DNA of 45,266 nucleotides from Patescibacteria group bacterium. GTDB lineage: Bacteria > Patescibacteriota > Gracilibacteria > Absconditabacterales > Absconditicoccaceae. Below the pieces are notes generated by a model. That model was not told the DNA's origin. It saw nothing but the letters and a program-made list of their open reading frames with translations, and ran no database searches. The DNA lies in NCBI GenBank assembly GCA_017992195.1, contig JAGOPC010000005.1, forward strand, positions 1-45,266. The letters are read 5' to 3'. Position numbers and translations under genes: made by a program. This document shows, piece by piece, positions 17,572 to 29,342 of this stretch (positions are counted from its first letter, which is position 1; each line of letters starts with the position of its first letter).

Positions 17572-18764
17572 TGAGCGAAATAAAGAAGAACAGAAATAAG
17601 ATAAGCACAGAAGCTGATCAGACAGCGTCATTTTCCAGCGCGACAACAGCCGCTTCAGAGGCGATCTCATTGATTCTTCAGGATACAAGTAAAGAAATTG
17701 CATCGCTCAAAGAAGGGAAGATCCCAACCGAGGTCATTTATGCGTGAGAAGCAGGGAAGAAACTTTGAGCTATAGATCACCAGGGGACACACCCCTACAC
17801 CCTGCTTGTGAATAATGGTTTCCTCGACATGTTCATCAGCGCATGACCCGACTTCCAATACAGCGCTAAAAAATTACGAGAGTGTCTCTGACGTATGGAC
17901 ACACGGATAGATATTGGAACAGGAAATGGCATTGTTTCAAATATGGTTGCGTTTCCTATCGTTTCACAGAGAGCGTCCGCAAGACTAGATCGCGAGATCA
18001 AAGCACTCAGAAACAAGGAACTAGACGATCTTCCCGATGAGTCTCATAAGCCTCATTTCATCGCATGCGATCTCAGTAAAGCATCGCTGTCGTTAGCAGA
18101 AGATCTCGCGAAAGATCACTTCCACGATCTAGAAAAACTTTTCACCCTCGAGTACTATCAGGGCACTTTTCAGAAACTCCTTGCAGAGAACAACGACGAA
18201 AAACCAAGACTCATCACCATGTTCAATGTGTTGGCCAACTTTGAATACGACGACCTAAAGAAGATCCTCCAGGATGTAGCCGATGCGATGAAGCCATGAG
18301 ATATATTCATACCGAGCTTTTTCGCTATGCATGATATGTGAAAATCTATGGCATTTGGCATGCCTTTCTATCATCTGACTAGACTGCTGTATGAAAACAA
18401 TGAAACTGAAGATCGGTGCGTTTCTGCATTCTGCGACAGATATAAAGTAGACCCACAGAATGTGAGATATAATGTAGACCGGGAAAATGATGGAAGAGAT
18501 TTTATTGATGTAACGCTTTCTATGCCAAAAAAAATAACATTACACGTACCAGGGAACAATAAAAAAGAAATCAATCTTCCGGCAAACGAGTGCAGGAATA
18601 CTACTCATAGCTCTACCCCATGCACTACATTCAGCGTTTTCAAATCATACAGAATGTCTCAAAAATCGATCAAAGAACTTTGTGAATCCGTCTGATTTAA
18701 GATCGATTATGAGCTCTATGACCGCGAAAGCATCCACTTCGCGCCAGTCTTATATAAGCCATAA
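17571..18764 (+). CDS. EgtD-like SAM methyltransferase, stand-alone
   Basis: 397 residues ending in TAA with several UGA-Gly. The SAM-binding core is TRIDIGTGNGIVSNMV (about residues 111-126) and FIACDLSKASLSLAEDL, followed by the motif-III-like MFNVLANFEYDDLKKILQDV. The C-terminal FSVFKSYRMSQKSIKELCES with VGFKI is the EgtD-type end (substrate-pocket helix followed by a Gly-Phe turn) and finishes ESIHFAPVLYKP. Unlike the enzyme at 13793 it has no membrane helix. It is more divergent from EgtD than that copy, so the substrate may differ. Start ATG 17571 overlaps the TrmB-3 stop; the in-frame ATG at 17556 is inside that gene. Confidence 0.7.
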
Positions 18765-18795
18765 TCATCGCTTGTTGAGGAAGTTCGACAGCAGT

Positions 18796-18830
18796 AAATC
18801 GTAGTAGGCAATTGCCTTCTGCGATTTTTT
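18796..18830 (+). terminator. Terminator of the TrmB-3/methyltransferase operon
   Basis: AAATCG pairs with CGATTT outside an inner AGGCAATTGCCT palindrome, and a run of six T follows. A long, strong hairpin. Confidence 0.8.
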
Positions 18831-18882
18831 ATTTATGATTTAATTTATCAAGAAGTCAACATTTATACGTTACATTGCATCA

Positions 18883-19044
18883 ATGAATAACATACTCCAC
18901 CCAACAGAGAATTCTGTTGATAACACCCAGCAAGAGACTCGCCATGGGCACATTGATACAGACTCTAGCTACTATATCGTTGATCGCAGCCGCAAAGTAC
19001 CACGCAAACCAAACTTAGATCAGCTAGATGAAATACGAAACTAA
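18883..19044 (+). CDS. Small hypothetical protein of 53 residues
   Basis: Open frame from ATG 18883 to TAA with an ordinary composition: an acidic, Asn/Thr-rich N-terminus and a basic patch (VDRSRKVPRKP). It is 45 bases upstream of the 934-residue gene, on the same strand. No family or motif is recognised; it is supported only by position, by its start context and by the absence of any competing frame. Confidence 0.35.
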   Translation: MNNILHPTENSVDNTQQETRHGHIDTDSSYYIVDRSRKVPRKPNLDQLDEIRN

Positions 19045-19089
19045 TCAACAGCTCAACATACCATTATTTACTATATTCTTCCCACTACC

Positions 19090-21894
19090 ATGACTAAAAA
19101 ATCATTAAATCAAACTGAAGACAACGTACTTGATATTGCACAAAGCTCTTCTCTTACCATGAGTCACAATGCTGAAGTATTTCATCAGCTTGGTCTTGAA
19201 CAAAAGCAGACTTACTTCAGAGAACAGTATGGAAAAGTCACAGGGACAACCTGATTTTTCGATTACTGGTTCAGCAAAGGAATTAAAGACACTAAGAGCT
19301 TTACACCCTCTGAAGGTATCATCGTAGATGCATGTATAGCAAAAGATGGATGATATTACGAAGGTGGAGGTGGAGACAGCAGAAATGGTATCATAGCTAT
19401 CATAGGTGATGACGTTTTTTCAGTCTGACGAGCAGAATACTATAGATCAGAAGGAAAAGACAGGAAAGACAACAAATCATTGGATTATAAAGAAATTGTT
19501 GACTGTACTTATAATGCTGAGAGTAAAGCATACGCCATAAAAGTAAAAACTGAAAACGGTGGCACTAAAGACATCACTCTCGAGAAGGGAAAGCCGCACT
19601 CTTTTGATGAAGGCCTTATCTGAAGACTATATATTCCAAGTGGGATTAAAGCAGACGCCAACTCGACTGTTGCTGCATGAGATCTTACTGACAGTTTGTC
19701 TGCAGAAAAAAAGGACGAAGAAAAGCCATATACGCCAGAACAAATGTACGATGAAGCATTTACGCTCTATATGGAGGAAGGTTCTCATCGAAGAGCGAAT
19801 AGCTTACTTAAAGAAAATCTTATAAAAGACACTTCTAAACATCAAGAAAACATATTAAAACTTTTTAATATAAATTTTCCAAAAAGTGATTCTAACTATT
19901 TTAACAATCCTCTTGAGTCTTCTTTCTTTTTGCTTTCGCTCATCCAAGATCAGACAAAGAAAAAAGAGGCAGCAAAAAGAATTACTGAGTATTTGATCGG
20001 AGCCCCTAAATGTCACGATATGGAGTCTATTGAGCAGCTTATAAAAGCAGTAAATATAATATGATCAGACAAAGAAGATTACTATCAAACCTACTTCTTT
20101 GCGCATTGCAATCAGTTCTCTATTGAGCCAAATTCTTGGTCTAGTGACCCTAAAGATACTGAGAAACGCTATAAAAATCTTGAAATTCTTGCACAAGATA
20201 AAATAGAAAACCACCAAGCGCTCTATGAAGGATATCTAAAAAGAGGATGACTACGAGATACTTGTTTAGGGTGGTCAAAGGATCGTGCAGAAAAAGCATG
20301 AGAAATTATGAAGAAATTCTTTGCTGATCATGGAATTACCGAAGTAGATTTCTTCCCAGAAGATTATGACATAAGTAGAAGAGCCGAGAGTCTTAAGACT
20401 ATCGTTGAACTTATAAAAAGTGAGACGATATCTCAGAGGAAAGGACAAGAGATTGTTACAAGGAATCTCGCAGGATTCAAAGCTTATTTAGAAAAAGAGC
20501 GCAAAGGTTTCTTGGAGTTCTATGAAGTTCTCTATAGCAATTTTGATGTATCTTATGACAAGGATTATTTCAATGAGATGAGTCGTTTAGTTGGTCGCAT
20601 GAATGGCGACAGTGGTGAAAAAAGGATTATAGATCCACACGCAAATGATAAAAACTATATAAGAAAACTCTTAGAAAGTGCTTGTGAACAAGAGCATTTA
20701 CATACGCTCGACACACTTTATAAGAAAAATCTTATCATCTATCGCAAATACATAGTGGCTTATGCAGCTTTGTGTTTTAAACATGGGGACACAAGGCAAT
20801 TAGAAAAGGTTATGACTGAAGCAAAGATAACAGAAAAAGAGAAAAAGCAAATCATCAAGCCAATATATGCAAATGGTAAAATAAAAGATAATGATAGCGA
20901 CTTCAATTACATCCCCTACATTACCTATGAGATGGCGATTGATACACTTAAACGCTATCTTGATCCGGCAGAGAAGAAATTCGAAACATATAAAGATAGT
21001 TATGTACCTAAGGCCATTATAGAACATAGCGAAGCGCTACTCAAGCGTGCAGATATTACTCCTGCATATGTACAGCAACGACTTAACGATCTCCATGCTG
21101 CAAAAAACCGGGAAGGCATATACGTTCTTCTTCAAGCCGGCGGCTTGAAAATCGACAAGACTATAGTAAGCAATCGGGTTCGTGACTCACTCAGAGCATG
21201 AGAGTTCGACATAGCCGAAAAATTAGCGGAACGCAGCTGACTCATCGAAGTACGAGAGAAGCCTATCAACATAGAAAGAATAAAAGCGGGAAAGGTAAAA
21301 TATGAGCACAAAATACCCGAATACATTAAAAAGTATCAGCTAGGACAAGAGTATCACAAATACGCTCTCGACTTGAAGATTAAGTCAGGGAATCTCGAAG
21401 AAGTTTTGAAGTACGCCAAAGAGCACAATGTAACCCTTGCTCCTTCACAGTGCCAAGCATATCGTGAAGTGAAGGCAAAACAAATTGCTGATGAGAAAAA
21501 AAGGGAAGAAGAGAGCATTGAACAAGAAAGACTTGAAGCACTTAAGCGCGTAGAGATCGCAAAAGAGTTTATAACGCTTATCGAGCAGTGAAAGTGGCGC
21601 CCCGACATTGTACTAAATTATAAGAAGAGCCAGAAGTTCATCTTCTTCCGTAATGATGATGGATTACATGTAGCATCTCATCCACTCGAGTACCATGCAG
21701 ATATTGCAGGGAAAGTAGGAGCGAAGAAAGAACAGATGCTTGGTGGTGGATGGATCAACATGGATAACGATGCAAAGACTATCAGACTCTACTGAAATTC
21801 AGGTTCATACGGAGCAGTACCATTAGAATATAGGGATGTACTCGTGCAGGTAATGAGTAAGTCATATCCGGAGTATACGGTAAGTATTGAATAA
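19090..21894 (+). CDS. Very large protein with a C-terminal PHPT1/Janus (Ocnus)-like domain
   Basis: 934 residues ending in TAA with at least ten UGA-Gly. Residues about 50-170 form a beta-rich domain (YYEGGGGDSRNGIIAI, VGRAEYYRSEGKDRKDNKSLDY) that resembles a stretch of the gene at 23036. A long helical, charged middle (about 200-830) follows, ending in a Glu/Lys coiled-coil-like stretch near KKREEESIEQERLE. The last 90 residues (FIFFRNDDGLHVASH, EYHADIAGKVG, MLGGGWINMDNDAKTIRLYG, SGSYG, YPEYTVSIE) match from memory the order of PHPT1 motifs (EYHADIYDKV, LGGGRI, KKIHVYGYSMAYG, YPDYEVTW). His 869 aligns with the catalytic His53 of human PHPT1. This suggests phosphohistidine or phospholysine phosphatase chemistry, or binding by the same fold. 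Confidence 0.7.
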
Positions 21895-21916
21895 TTTTAT
21901 AACCCTTAAAAACACG

Positions 21917-23005
21917 ATGACAGATAAACTCCATATAAATACAGACCATCAAACACCAGAGAAGGATGCAAATGCATCCTCTCCTTCTCAAGTAATTGCT
22001 GATAACGCTCAGCAACAAATTGCTCACACCCTCAAACCTGAAGACAGAGAGACCTTAATTAACTCTCTTAAGTTCATTTGACGACCAAAGGATGAGAAAG
22101 ATGATCTAATCAAGGTTCGCATCAAAGGATTTATAGACAATCCTGAGCTTACAGGGGCGTATATCGTAAGTGTTTGGGCAAAAGAAAAAGAATATGATCA
22201 CCTCAGCGACTTCAAAGGAATCGCCATTGCTAATAATATTTTAAGAGCAGATCCTACAGCGAAGATCATCATAGCTGGCATACTCGCCTATTCGTTTCTC
22301 GAGAAACAGTGTGGCAAAACGAATGAACGAGCAGCGATCAAGAACAATCCTCGCGTAAAGTTTCTTGACTGTCTCTCCCCTATTACTGAGATGAATAGTT
22401 TCACCTTCGGCGACAGAAATCAATTATCAGACGAAGCAAAGGAGGGAGTAAAGAAATTGAATCAAAGCTATCTTGGACAGATCCTTCACTGCCTTGAGCC
22501 TTATAAGATCAAAGATGTGCGAAATCCTACTGCCGACGAACAACAGCATATAGACCGTGCTTTTGAATATACACAAAAGTATTTTCCAGGTCTCGATACA
22601 AAAGAAAAAATGCTGGAGTACATGATGAACGTAAAACTTGATCTTCCGGAAGTGATGAAAGGACAAAGAGTCGAAGGCGTATTTTGTGACGTCGATGGGA
22701 CACTTATAGAGTATGCAGCAGCAGGATCACCCGATGAAGGCACTCAAAAACTCAGAGAAGAAGTTGTTACTCTACTGAAGAAATACGAGTCAGAAGGAAA
22801 AACCATCACTATCTGGACAGGAGGAAATCTCGAAGAGAAGACCACGTACTTAAGATCGCTGGGAATTACACGGCCTATCGTCAGCAAGTACAACTACGCA
22901 GGCGCAACAGCCGCAATAGTGATCGACGACATCGGCCTCGAAGCATTTCAAATGCAATCTAAAATTACAGCTGAAACATTTATTGATGCGAAACTTATCA
23001 AATAA
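21917..23005 (+). CDS. Protein with a C-terminal HAD-type phosphatase domain
   Basis: 362 residues ending in TAA with one UGA-Gly (KFIGRPKDE). The C-terminal third carries HAD motif I in EGVFCDVDGTLIEYAAAG (nucleophile Asp in CDVDGT), motif II TITIWTGGNLEEKTTYLRS and an acidic motif IV VIDDIGLEAF, so phosphoryl hydrolysis is plausible. The N-terminal 230 residues look alpha/beta but match nothing I know. ATG 21917 (MTDKLHINTD) was preferred to the upstream in-frame ATG 21887, which overlaps the previous gene. The gene lies 22 bases after the Ocnus-domain protein, in the same transcription direction. Confidence 0.72.
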
Positions 23006-23035
23006 TAATTCTTTATTCATTCTCACGATTCATTC

Positions 23036-25072
23036 ATGAAAGCGACACCTGAATTAGATTCAAATTCCATCAATAATCCCAATGCAATCCTTATCAACAA
23101 ACTTTTGAAGGACACAAAGGGGGAAATCACCATAGAATATGGTTCTGTTTACGAAGAAAAAGAAGGGGCGAACCGCTCGGATAAAAATCATCTTCGTTAC
23201 TATGACAAATATAAATACACATTGGATGATCTCTACTCTTTCATTGATAAACATATAGCAAACTATGATAAAAAGATCGTTAAGCCTAAAAATGCCAAGC
23301 AAACAAAAGTGTACCATTCTCAGTATGCATACGATCGTGATACTCTTATAAAACACGCTTTAGGGCAAATATCTACTATCATTAATAATATCAAACGACA
23401 AGTAGCAGAAAAACATACACTCGAATATATGCAGCAAAATAATATTCCATTGATACCCTCTTCAGAGACGAAAAGAAGAAGAGATAGTTTTATCGGTAGT
23501 TATGGAAGCCAGGAAGAAAAAGAAAATGGCAAGCCATATGGGGTTATAAAAAACAATCCCTTCCCTGCTAAGGCTTCTACTGATATAAAACTTTTGACTT
23601 CAGAAATCTGGAATCATACTAATGAGCAAGACATAGCCAATAAGCGCAATCAACTATGCAAAGGTATATATGAAATTTTAAAACCATGTCTAACAAAAGA
23701 AAAGAATACTGCTCGAACATGTGATCTTTTTGGATTCGAAGTGAAGAATGATTGAAGTACGTATAGTTACTCATGAGATATAGACTCTCAGGAATATCAA
23801 AAGAAAGGAGCATGATCTATCTCAACGAGTTTTAAGGAGACGAGCTCAAAAGAGAAGAAAGGACCTCAAGTTTCTTTCCGCGTACAGATAGACAAGGAAC
23901 TCTATTCATGTCCGCTAGAAGAGTATGTGAAATACGAGGATCAGATAAAAGCATTGCAAACGAGCCTAGAGATCCAACCTGCGATGAGATTCGATCATCA
24001 TTTCAATAGTCCAACATGCGGACGGTATTACATTTCCTCGGAAGAGAATTTCAAAGTACTCGGCATCAGAGATCTTTTCAAATACTCAAGCGACAGATCA
24101 TATAGTTTACCAAAATGAAGATTTAACGAAGCTATGAACTCCGTTCTAACGGATGAAGAAAAAGCTATTTTTGCAGCAGAAGAAAAGAAGATGAAAGACA
24201 TTGAAAGTAATTATGCACTATTTCTAGAAAATAGAAAAAGACAGGAGAAAATCTTGAAGACCCTTTCTGAAGCTAAAGATATTTCTAAAAAAGATCTCCT
24301 GGAACACATGCCTGCCTTCGTAGAGCATCTGATGCATATAGAGTATCCTCGTAGCATAAAAATTGATATCCCCAATAAACTCGCTACCTACATCAGATGA
24401 TACTCTGACTACAATGGAAGCGGTGGTTCAGAGTACGGTCTTTATATTACTGCCTGGTATAACGGCGAGCTAAAAGCAGAAAAAGTGGTCTATAGAGATC
24501 GTTATAATCAATCTAAAGACGATCGATCTCTCAATTTTGATACGCTTACTCTTACTAGCGCGACAAAATCAGAAGATGGGAAAAAGATTGAAATAAAGCT
24601 TTTAGCAAAGAGCAAGGAGAGAGAGAAAAAATATGGTTTCACTTTTGACGTCAATGAAGAAATCAAGAAATCACTCTTAAGTAGTGATGAACAGCAAGAA
24701 TTTAAAAAGAAATTTACAGAATGAAAACAAGCCGTCCTCCAGCTAAAATGAGAAGACTTTCAAAGTCGTGGTATTAGAAAAATGCCTGTCTACTGCCTCC
24801 CTGCAGAGATGTGCTTTAATAATATGCCCCAAGACGACGTCCCGTATAGTGCGCCGACCATTAGTAGCGAATACATAGATCCTTCCAAAGGCAAGTGAGC
24901 AGTCATCATCAAAACACAGATCGATCATTGCGCAGGACATAAAAGACAGTTTGAGCGAGAAGGATACATTATTAATCAAGATGGAAGCTATACATATGCC
25001 TTTAGAGATTGTGCATGGGATAGTGAAAATAAACAAATACGCACGACAGCTGAAGATTTACTAAAACAATAA
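23036..25072 (+). CDS. Large hypothetical protein sharing a beta-rich domain with the 19090 gene
   Basis: 678 residues ending in TAA with seven or more UGA-Gly. Residues 1-240 are charged and helical. The central part has a Lys/Glu helix (EEKAIFAAEEKKMKDIESNY), and about residue 445 a segment begins (YSDYNGSGGSEYGLYITAWY, then VYRDRYNQSKDDRSLNFDTL) that resembles the N-terminal beta domain of the protein at 19090. The end (KGAVIIKTQIDHCAGHKRQF, then FRDCAWDSENKQIRT) contains paired Cys and His residues but no recognised site. No signal peptide or membrane helix. It is 30 bases after the HAD gene and likely in the same operon. Confidence 0.65.
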
Positions 25073-25102
25073 ATAATAATCTTTTAAAATTATCCTACTC
25101 TC

Positions 25103-25822
25103 ATGGAAAAGACAAGTGAGCAACAAGAGACAAGAGTAAACGATATTAAAAATAGTGGCAAGGGAAATCTGCTGCAAAAAATCAGCAAGAGAATTGCCAA
25201 AGAATTACACAATAAAACCGTTGAAGATCTTCGTGAAGGTTTCGATGGTCTCTTTGGGAAATGAGAGATGACTCCTGAACGTCTTGCCACCTTAAAGAAA
25301 TTCAATCTTGAAGGATTACTTCTCTCTGACGAAGAAAGAATAGTAGATAGCGAGAAGAAGGTGGGACGAATCTCTCAGTACTGGCAGGATCTTGCACATT
25401 TTTCTCTTGGCGTATATGTTACACTGAAACCGGCAAGTGTACGCATTGAGATGCCAGAAACATCAGGCTCTTATAAGTTCATTTTCGTTGAACCAGGGAT
25501 CATGATGGGAGATCAATTCACTCTTATGGCAGGCACAGAAGGTTTTCATGCTAACATTTGGGCTCGTTATAAGGAGAACAACAAAAATGATACCAATAAA
25601 CATTTCTTTGAAGTTTCGAAAGGTTCTGAACAAGTAAATATACTATGAGGTGGTTGGATCGATCTGGATGTTGAAAATAAACATATCAGATTCTACGGCA
25701 GTTCATGAAGCTATGCGTATGTCTCAGATAAGATAATCGAGCGAGCAACAAAGAGCCTCAGAGATCAAGGTCGAACGACCACGATAGAGATGGATTATCG
25801 CGGAAAGACATTGAAAGAATAA
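25103..25822 (+). CDS. PHPT1/Janus (Ocnus)-like domain protein
   Basis: 239 residues ending in TAA with several UGA-Gly. A helical N-terminus (1-110) precedes an Ocnus-like domain: YKFIFVEPG, GTEGFHANIWARYKEN (His 149 aligned with the PHPT1 catalytic His), ILGGGWIDLDVENKHIRFYG, SSGSYAYVS and a final beta strand TTTIEMDYRG. The first Gly of GGG (residue 182) is encoded by UGA at 25646. This is the most complete match of the three related proteins in the window. Activity is not proven by the sequence, since some homologues of the family are not known to be phosphatases. It is 30 bases after the 678-residue gene. Confidence 0.7.
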
Positions 25823-25826
25823 CAAG

Positions 25827-25853
25827 AAAACTCTCCGTAGGGAGAGTTTTTTT
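25827..25853. terminator. Bidirectional terminator between the Ocnus gene and uvrA
   Basis: AAAACTCTCC (25827-25836), loop GTAG, GGAGAGTTTT (25841-25850) plus three more T. Perfect ten-pair stem with A and T tails that serve both converging genes. Confidence 0.9.
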
Positions 25854-25876
25854 ACTTATAATAAGCGTTCTTGAAT

Positions 25877-28800
25877 TTATTTCTTCACCTTCCCCATCTC
25901 TAGATAGATAACTTCATCTGCAAACTTCAATAAGGTCTTATCGTGCTCGATCATCAGGATCGTATCACCCTTATTCAGAAACTGCTTCAATACCAGGAGT
26001 AGTTTTTCGATATCCGATGGATGGAGTCCTACCGTTGGTTCATCCAAGAAATAAATTGTATGTCCTCTGTACTGTTTCAATAAGTGCTTCACTAATTTAA
26101 TACGCTGAGACTCTCCTCCGGATAGTGTATGCGCTGGTTGTCCCATCTTGAGGTAGCCAAGCCCAATATCGACCATTAGTTTCAGTTCATCAGCGATGAA
26201 ACCAATATCTTTGAAAAGTTCATAGGCTTGATAAACGTACATCTCGAGGATGTCAGAGACATTGTTTCCATGCCGGTAGATCGAAAGGATTTCTGACTTG
26301 TAGCGTTTACCGTGACAGAGTTCACATGGTACATAGGTGTCCGGTAAGAATTGCAGCTCGACTTTTTTGTAACCGTATCCTTCACATGCAGGACAAGCTC
26401 CCTTCGATGAGTTGAATGAGAAGTGACCAGCCTGGAAGCCCATGAACTTCGCCTGATCGGTCCCGGCAAAGATCTTACGAATGTTGTCGAATGTTCCGAT
26501 GAACGTACCGGGACAACTACGTGGAGTTTTTCCGATGCTCGTCTGATCGACGTAGATCACGTTGTCGACCTTATCGTAACCGGTGATGGTTTCGACGCCG
26601 ATCGTGCTGTAAAACTCCTGCACTGCAAGATTTTCCAGATTCGAATACTCTTCACGCTTCATGACCGGCGATGCGACGATCTCGCTCCACGACATTCCCC
26701 TCTTGAGTAATTGTAATCTTATCCAACCCTGTACGAACTTTGTCTTCTCTTCAAAAAACTTAAACAATGTATCGAACATCAACGTTGTTTTACCTGCACC
26801 CGATGGTCCCGTAATGATGGAGAACGCACCTAAACGGAAATTCACATCAATATCCTGCAGATTATTTTGTGATGCTTTTTTCACTTTGATCCACTTGTCA
26901 TCCGGCGTATGTTCAAAAGTCACATCGATGAATTTCTTTCCGGTTATATAATCTGCCGTCAGCGTTGACGACTTCACAAACTTGTCATACGGTCCTGAGA
27001 ATAACAGGTGACCTCCAAAGTCGCCTGATCCTGGGCCGATTTCAACCACCCGGTCAGATGCTTTGATAAATGCTTCGTTATGCTCCACTACGAGAATGGT
27101 GTTACCCATATCTTTAAGGGATTTAATAGCCGCGATGGTACGTTCGATCTCGCGATCATCAAGTCCGATCGTCGGTTCATCCAGTACGTAAATAATTCCC
27201 GTGAGTTTATTACCGAGTTGTTTTGCTAGTCTCAAACGCTGGATCTCTCCACCCGAAAGTGTATCGATCTGTCTGTGTAGATTCAGATGTCATAATCCGA
27301 GATTCGCGATCGTCTGAATTCTATCCAGCAGCGGCGTTAAGATACGCCCCACAAGCACCTCCGGCTTGTCGGTCGTCTCGCGATAAAGCTCAAGTCTCTT
27401 GATCAGATCGCCGATTGTCATCCTCTGCAGATCGTAGATGGTGAACATCTCCTCGACGTTCTGTTCGAAAATATTTGTCGGCTGCTTGCCCGGTTTTCCC
27501 ATATAAAGGAACACGTACATCGACTCCTTACGCAGCTTACTACCACGACATTCTGAACACGGCTGCATCTGGAACATCGCCTGAAAGTCGACGCTGAGCA
27601 CTCACTTGTTGTACTGCGACGTCAACACATCCTGGATACCGTTATAGTGCATGCTGATATATTTTCCTCACATTCATAATCTAAGAAGCTCATTATCTCC
27701 GTCGATCACCACTTGCTGAAACCGCTGTGGAAGCTGAGTCCAATTCGCATCTTCGTCCATTGAATATTTCTGCGCGAGCTTTTTCAGGATCGTCTGACCC
27801 AATACAGAGTCCTTCCATGGTATCACTGCCTTCGACAAAACGGCTCATCTATCGATGATACGGTCCATATCTACCTGCAAGATTTCACCCAGTCCGTGAC
27901 AGTGCTGACACGCTCCTTCCGCTCTGTTCGGCGAAAAGTGCTGCGTCGTAAACTCCGGATACGAGATATCATAGTCAGGATCATAGTTCTTATCGGTGAA
28001 CCGGCGGATACTATTCGCCACCGTAAACACCTCTTTATCTAAGTTCTTCGACACCTCATTATCATCATCCTGCTTACTTTCTAATCCTTCATAGACACCA
28101 AACTTCTTGGTCAATGACAAAATTTTAATAATGTCGTCTTTCAAACGTCCTATCTTCGCCTCCTCTATGGTTACACGATCGAAGATCCCATATATTTTTA
28201 TCGGGAAAAACTTTTCAGGAATATGTGGCGATTCGAGATAGAAATATTCAATCACACTTGCTTCAGCTACTGATTCGAGAGCCTGATGCTTATGCTCCTC
28301 TCTCGCCTGCTGGATGATACTCACATTTGTATTCAACGTTTCCACTTCTTCTGATTTCTTTCCTTTCTTTTTCTTCTTATCATCAGATTCCGGTTCATCG
28401 TTCGTAATAGTTTTTGCATTTTCCCCATTACCCATAAGGATAAGATATCTTGTGAATCCATCTCCATTCTCCACCTTTGTGCGATTTCTTTTCACGAACT
28501 TGAGAAATGTCAGTTCATCCTCAAACTTTCCAGCCTCCTGAACGAGATAAACTTTCTTATTGAGATATCTGTGTTTAATATCATCAACGATCTGATCAAT
28601 ACTCTGTGGCTTGATGATCTTTCCCGATCCGAAAGAGTAAATATCACCAAGCTTTGCATACATCAAACGTAAGTAGTCGTCGATCTCTGTAAGAGTTCCC
28701 ACGGTCGAACGCGCGTTACCAACACGCTTATTTTGTTCAATGGCAATGGCAGGAGATAATCATTCAGTATAATCAATGTCCGGTCTTTCTCCAAGATTGA

Positions 28801-29152
28801 AAAATTGTCTCAGATATGATGAAAGAGACTCGATATAACGATATTGTCCTTCCTTATAGACGGTGTCGAATGCGAATGATGATTTTCCTGAACCGGAAAC
28901 ACCAACGACCGAGACGATCTTATTTTTTGGAATAGTGACATCGATATCACGAAGATTGTGTGTCTTCACACCGCGAAAAACGATCTTCTCACCTTCTGGA
29001 AGATGCGCCTCCGGTTTAATATGATCACCAGTTGTGATAATCTCGTCCGGAAGAATCGTTTTCTTTGATTTTGCAGCAGATTTAGCAGCCGCGACAGGCT
29101 TCTTCTTACCTGATCCAGCGAGTCTGTCATTTATTTTTGGAGTGCGCGGCAT
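25877..29152 (-). CDS. uvrA: UvrA excinuclease subunit (divergent, first zinc finger incomplete)
   Basis: 1091 residues ending in TAA, longer than the usual ~940. Six UGA-Gly would split it in the standard code. Nucleotide-binding half 1 has Walker A VGVSGSGKSSFAFDT (about 84-96), the UvrA-specific EGLSPAIAIEQ (Gly by UGA at 28760), signature DTLSGGEIQRLRLA and Walker B VYVLDEPTIGL. Half 2 has TGPSGAGKTTLMF, the zinc finger ACPACEGYG...PCELCHGKRY, HTLSGGESQRIKL and FLDEPTVGLHP. UvrA recognises DNA damage and loads UvrB. The first zinc finger keeps ACQHC, but the upstream Cys pair (CPIC in E. coli) is absent. A Lys-rich low-complexity insertion (DDKKKKKGKKSEEVE) sits in the UvrB-binding region. 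An N-terminal Lys/Ala-rich extension of about 50 residues is also unusual. Confidence 0.9.
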
Positions 29153-29185
29153 ACATATCCCCTAAAGCAATAAATCGAATATTCC

Positions 29186-29213
29186 TTTATAGTTTTCTTT
29201 GTGGGAAATACAA
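29186..29213 (-). promoter_or_regulatory. Promoter of uvrA
   Basis: On the minus strand TTGTAT (29213-29208), 16-base spacer, TATAAA (29191-29186), about 30 bases before the start codon. Confidence 0.55.
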
Positions 29214-29221
29214 TTGCAAAC

Positions 29222-29261
29222 AAAAAAAATAGGGTAGAATCTGAGAACAGAATCCACCCTT
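29222..29261 (-). terminator. Terminator of the 29343-30314 gene
   Basis: AGGGTGGATTCTG and AGATTCTACCCT form a long, slightly imperfect stem on the minus strand, followed by TATTTTTTTTG. Confidence 0.75.
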
Positions 29262-29342
29262 TAACTAACCCATTAATTCACAACTCTCCTCTGGCAAGGA
29301 GAATAGTATTATATCGGCATTTTTGGAGAAAACAAGAGGAAT

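Noticed and set aside
17571-18764. Annotating the stand-alone methyltransferase as EgtD for ergothioneine synthesis
   Set aside because: The SAM motifs and C-terminal end fit the family, but no EgtB/EgtE-type neighbour exists and the sequence is divergent, so only the fold is claimed.
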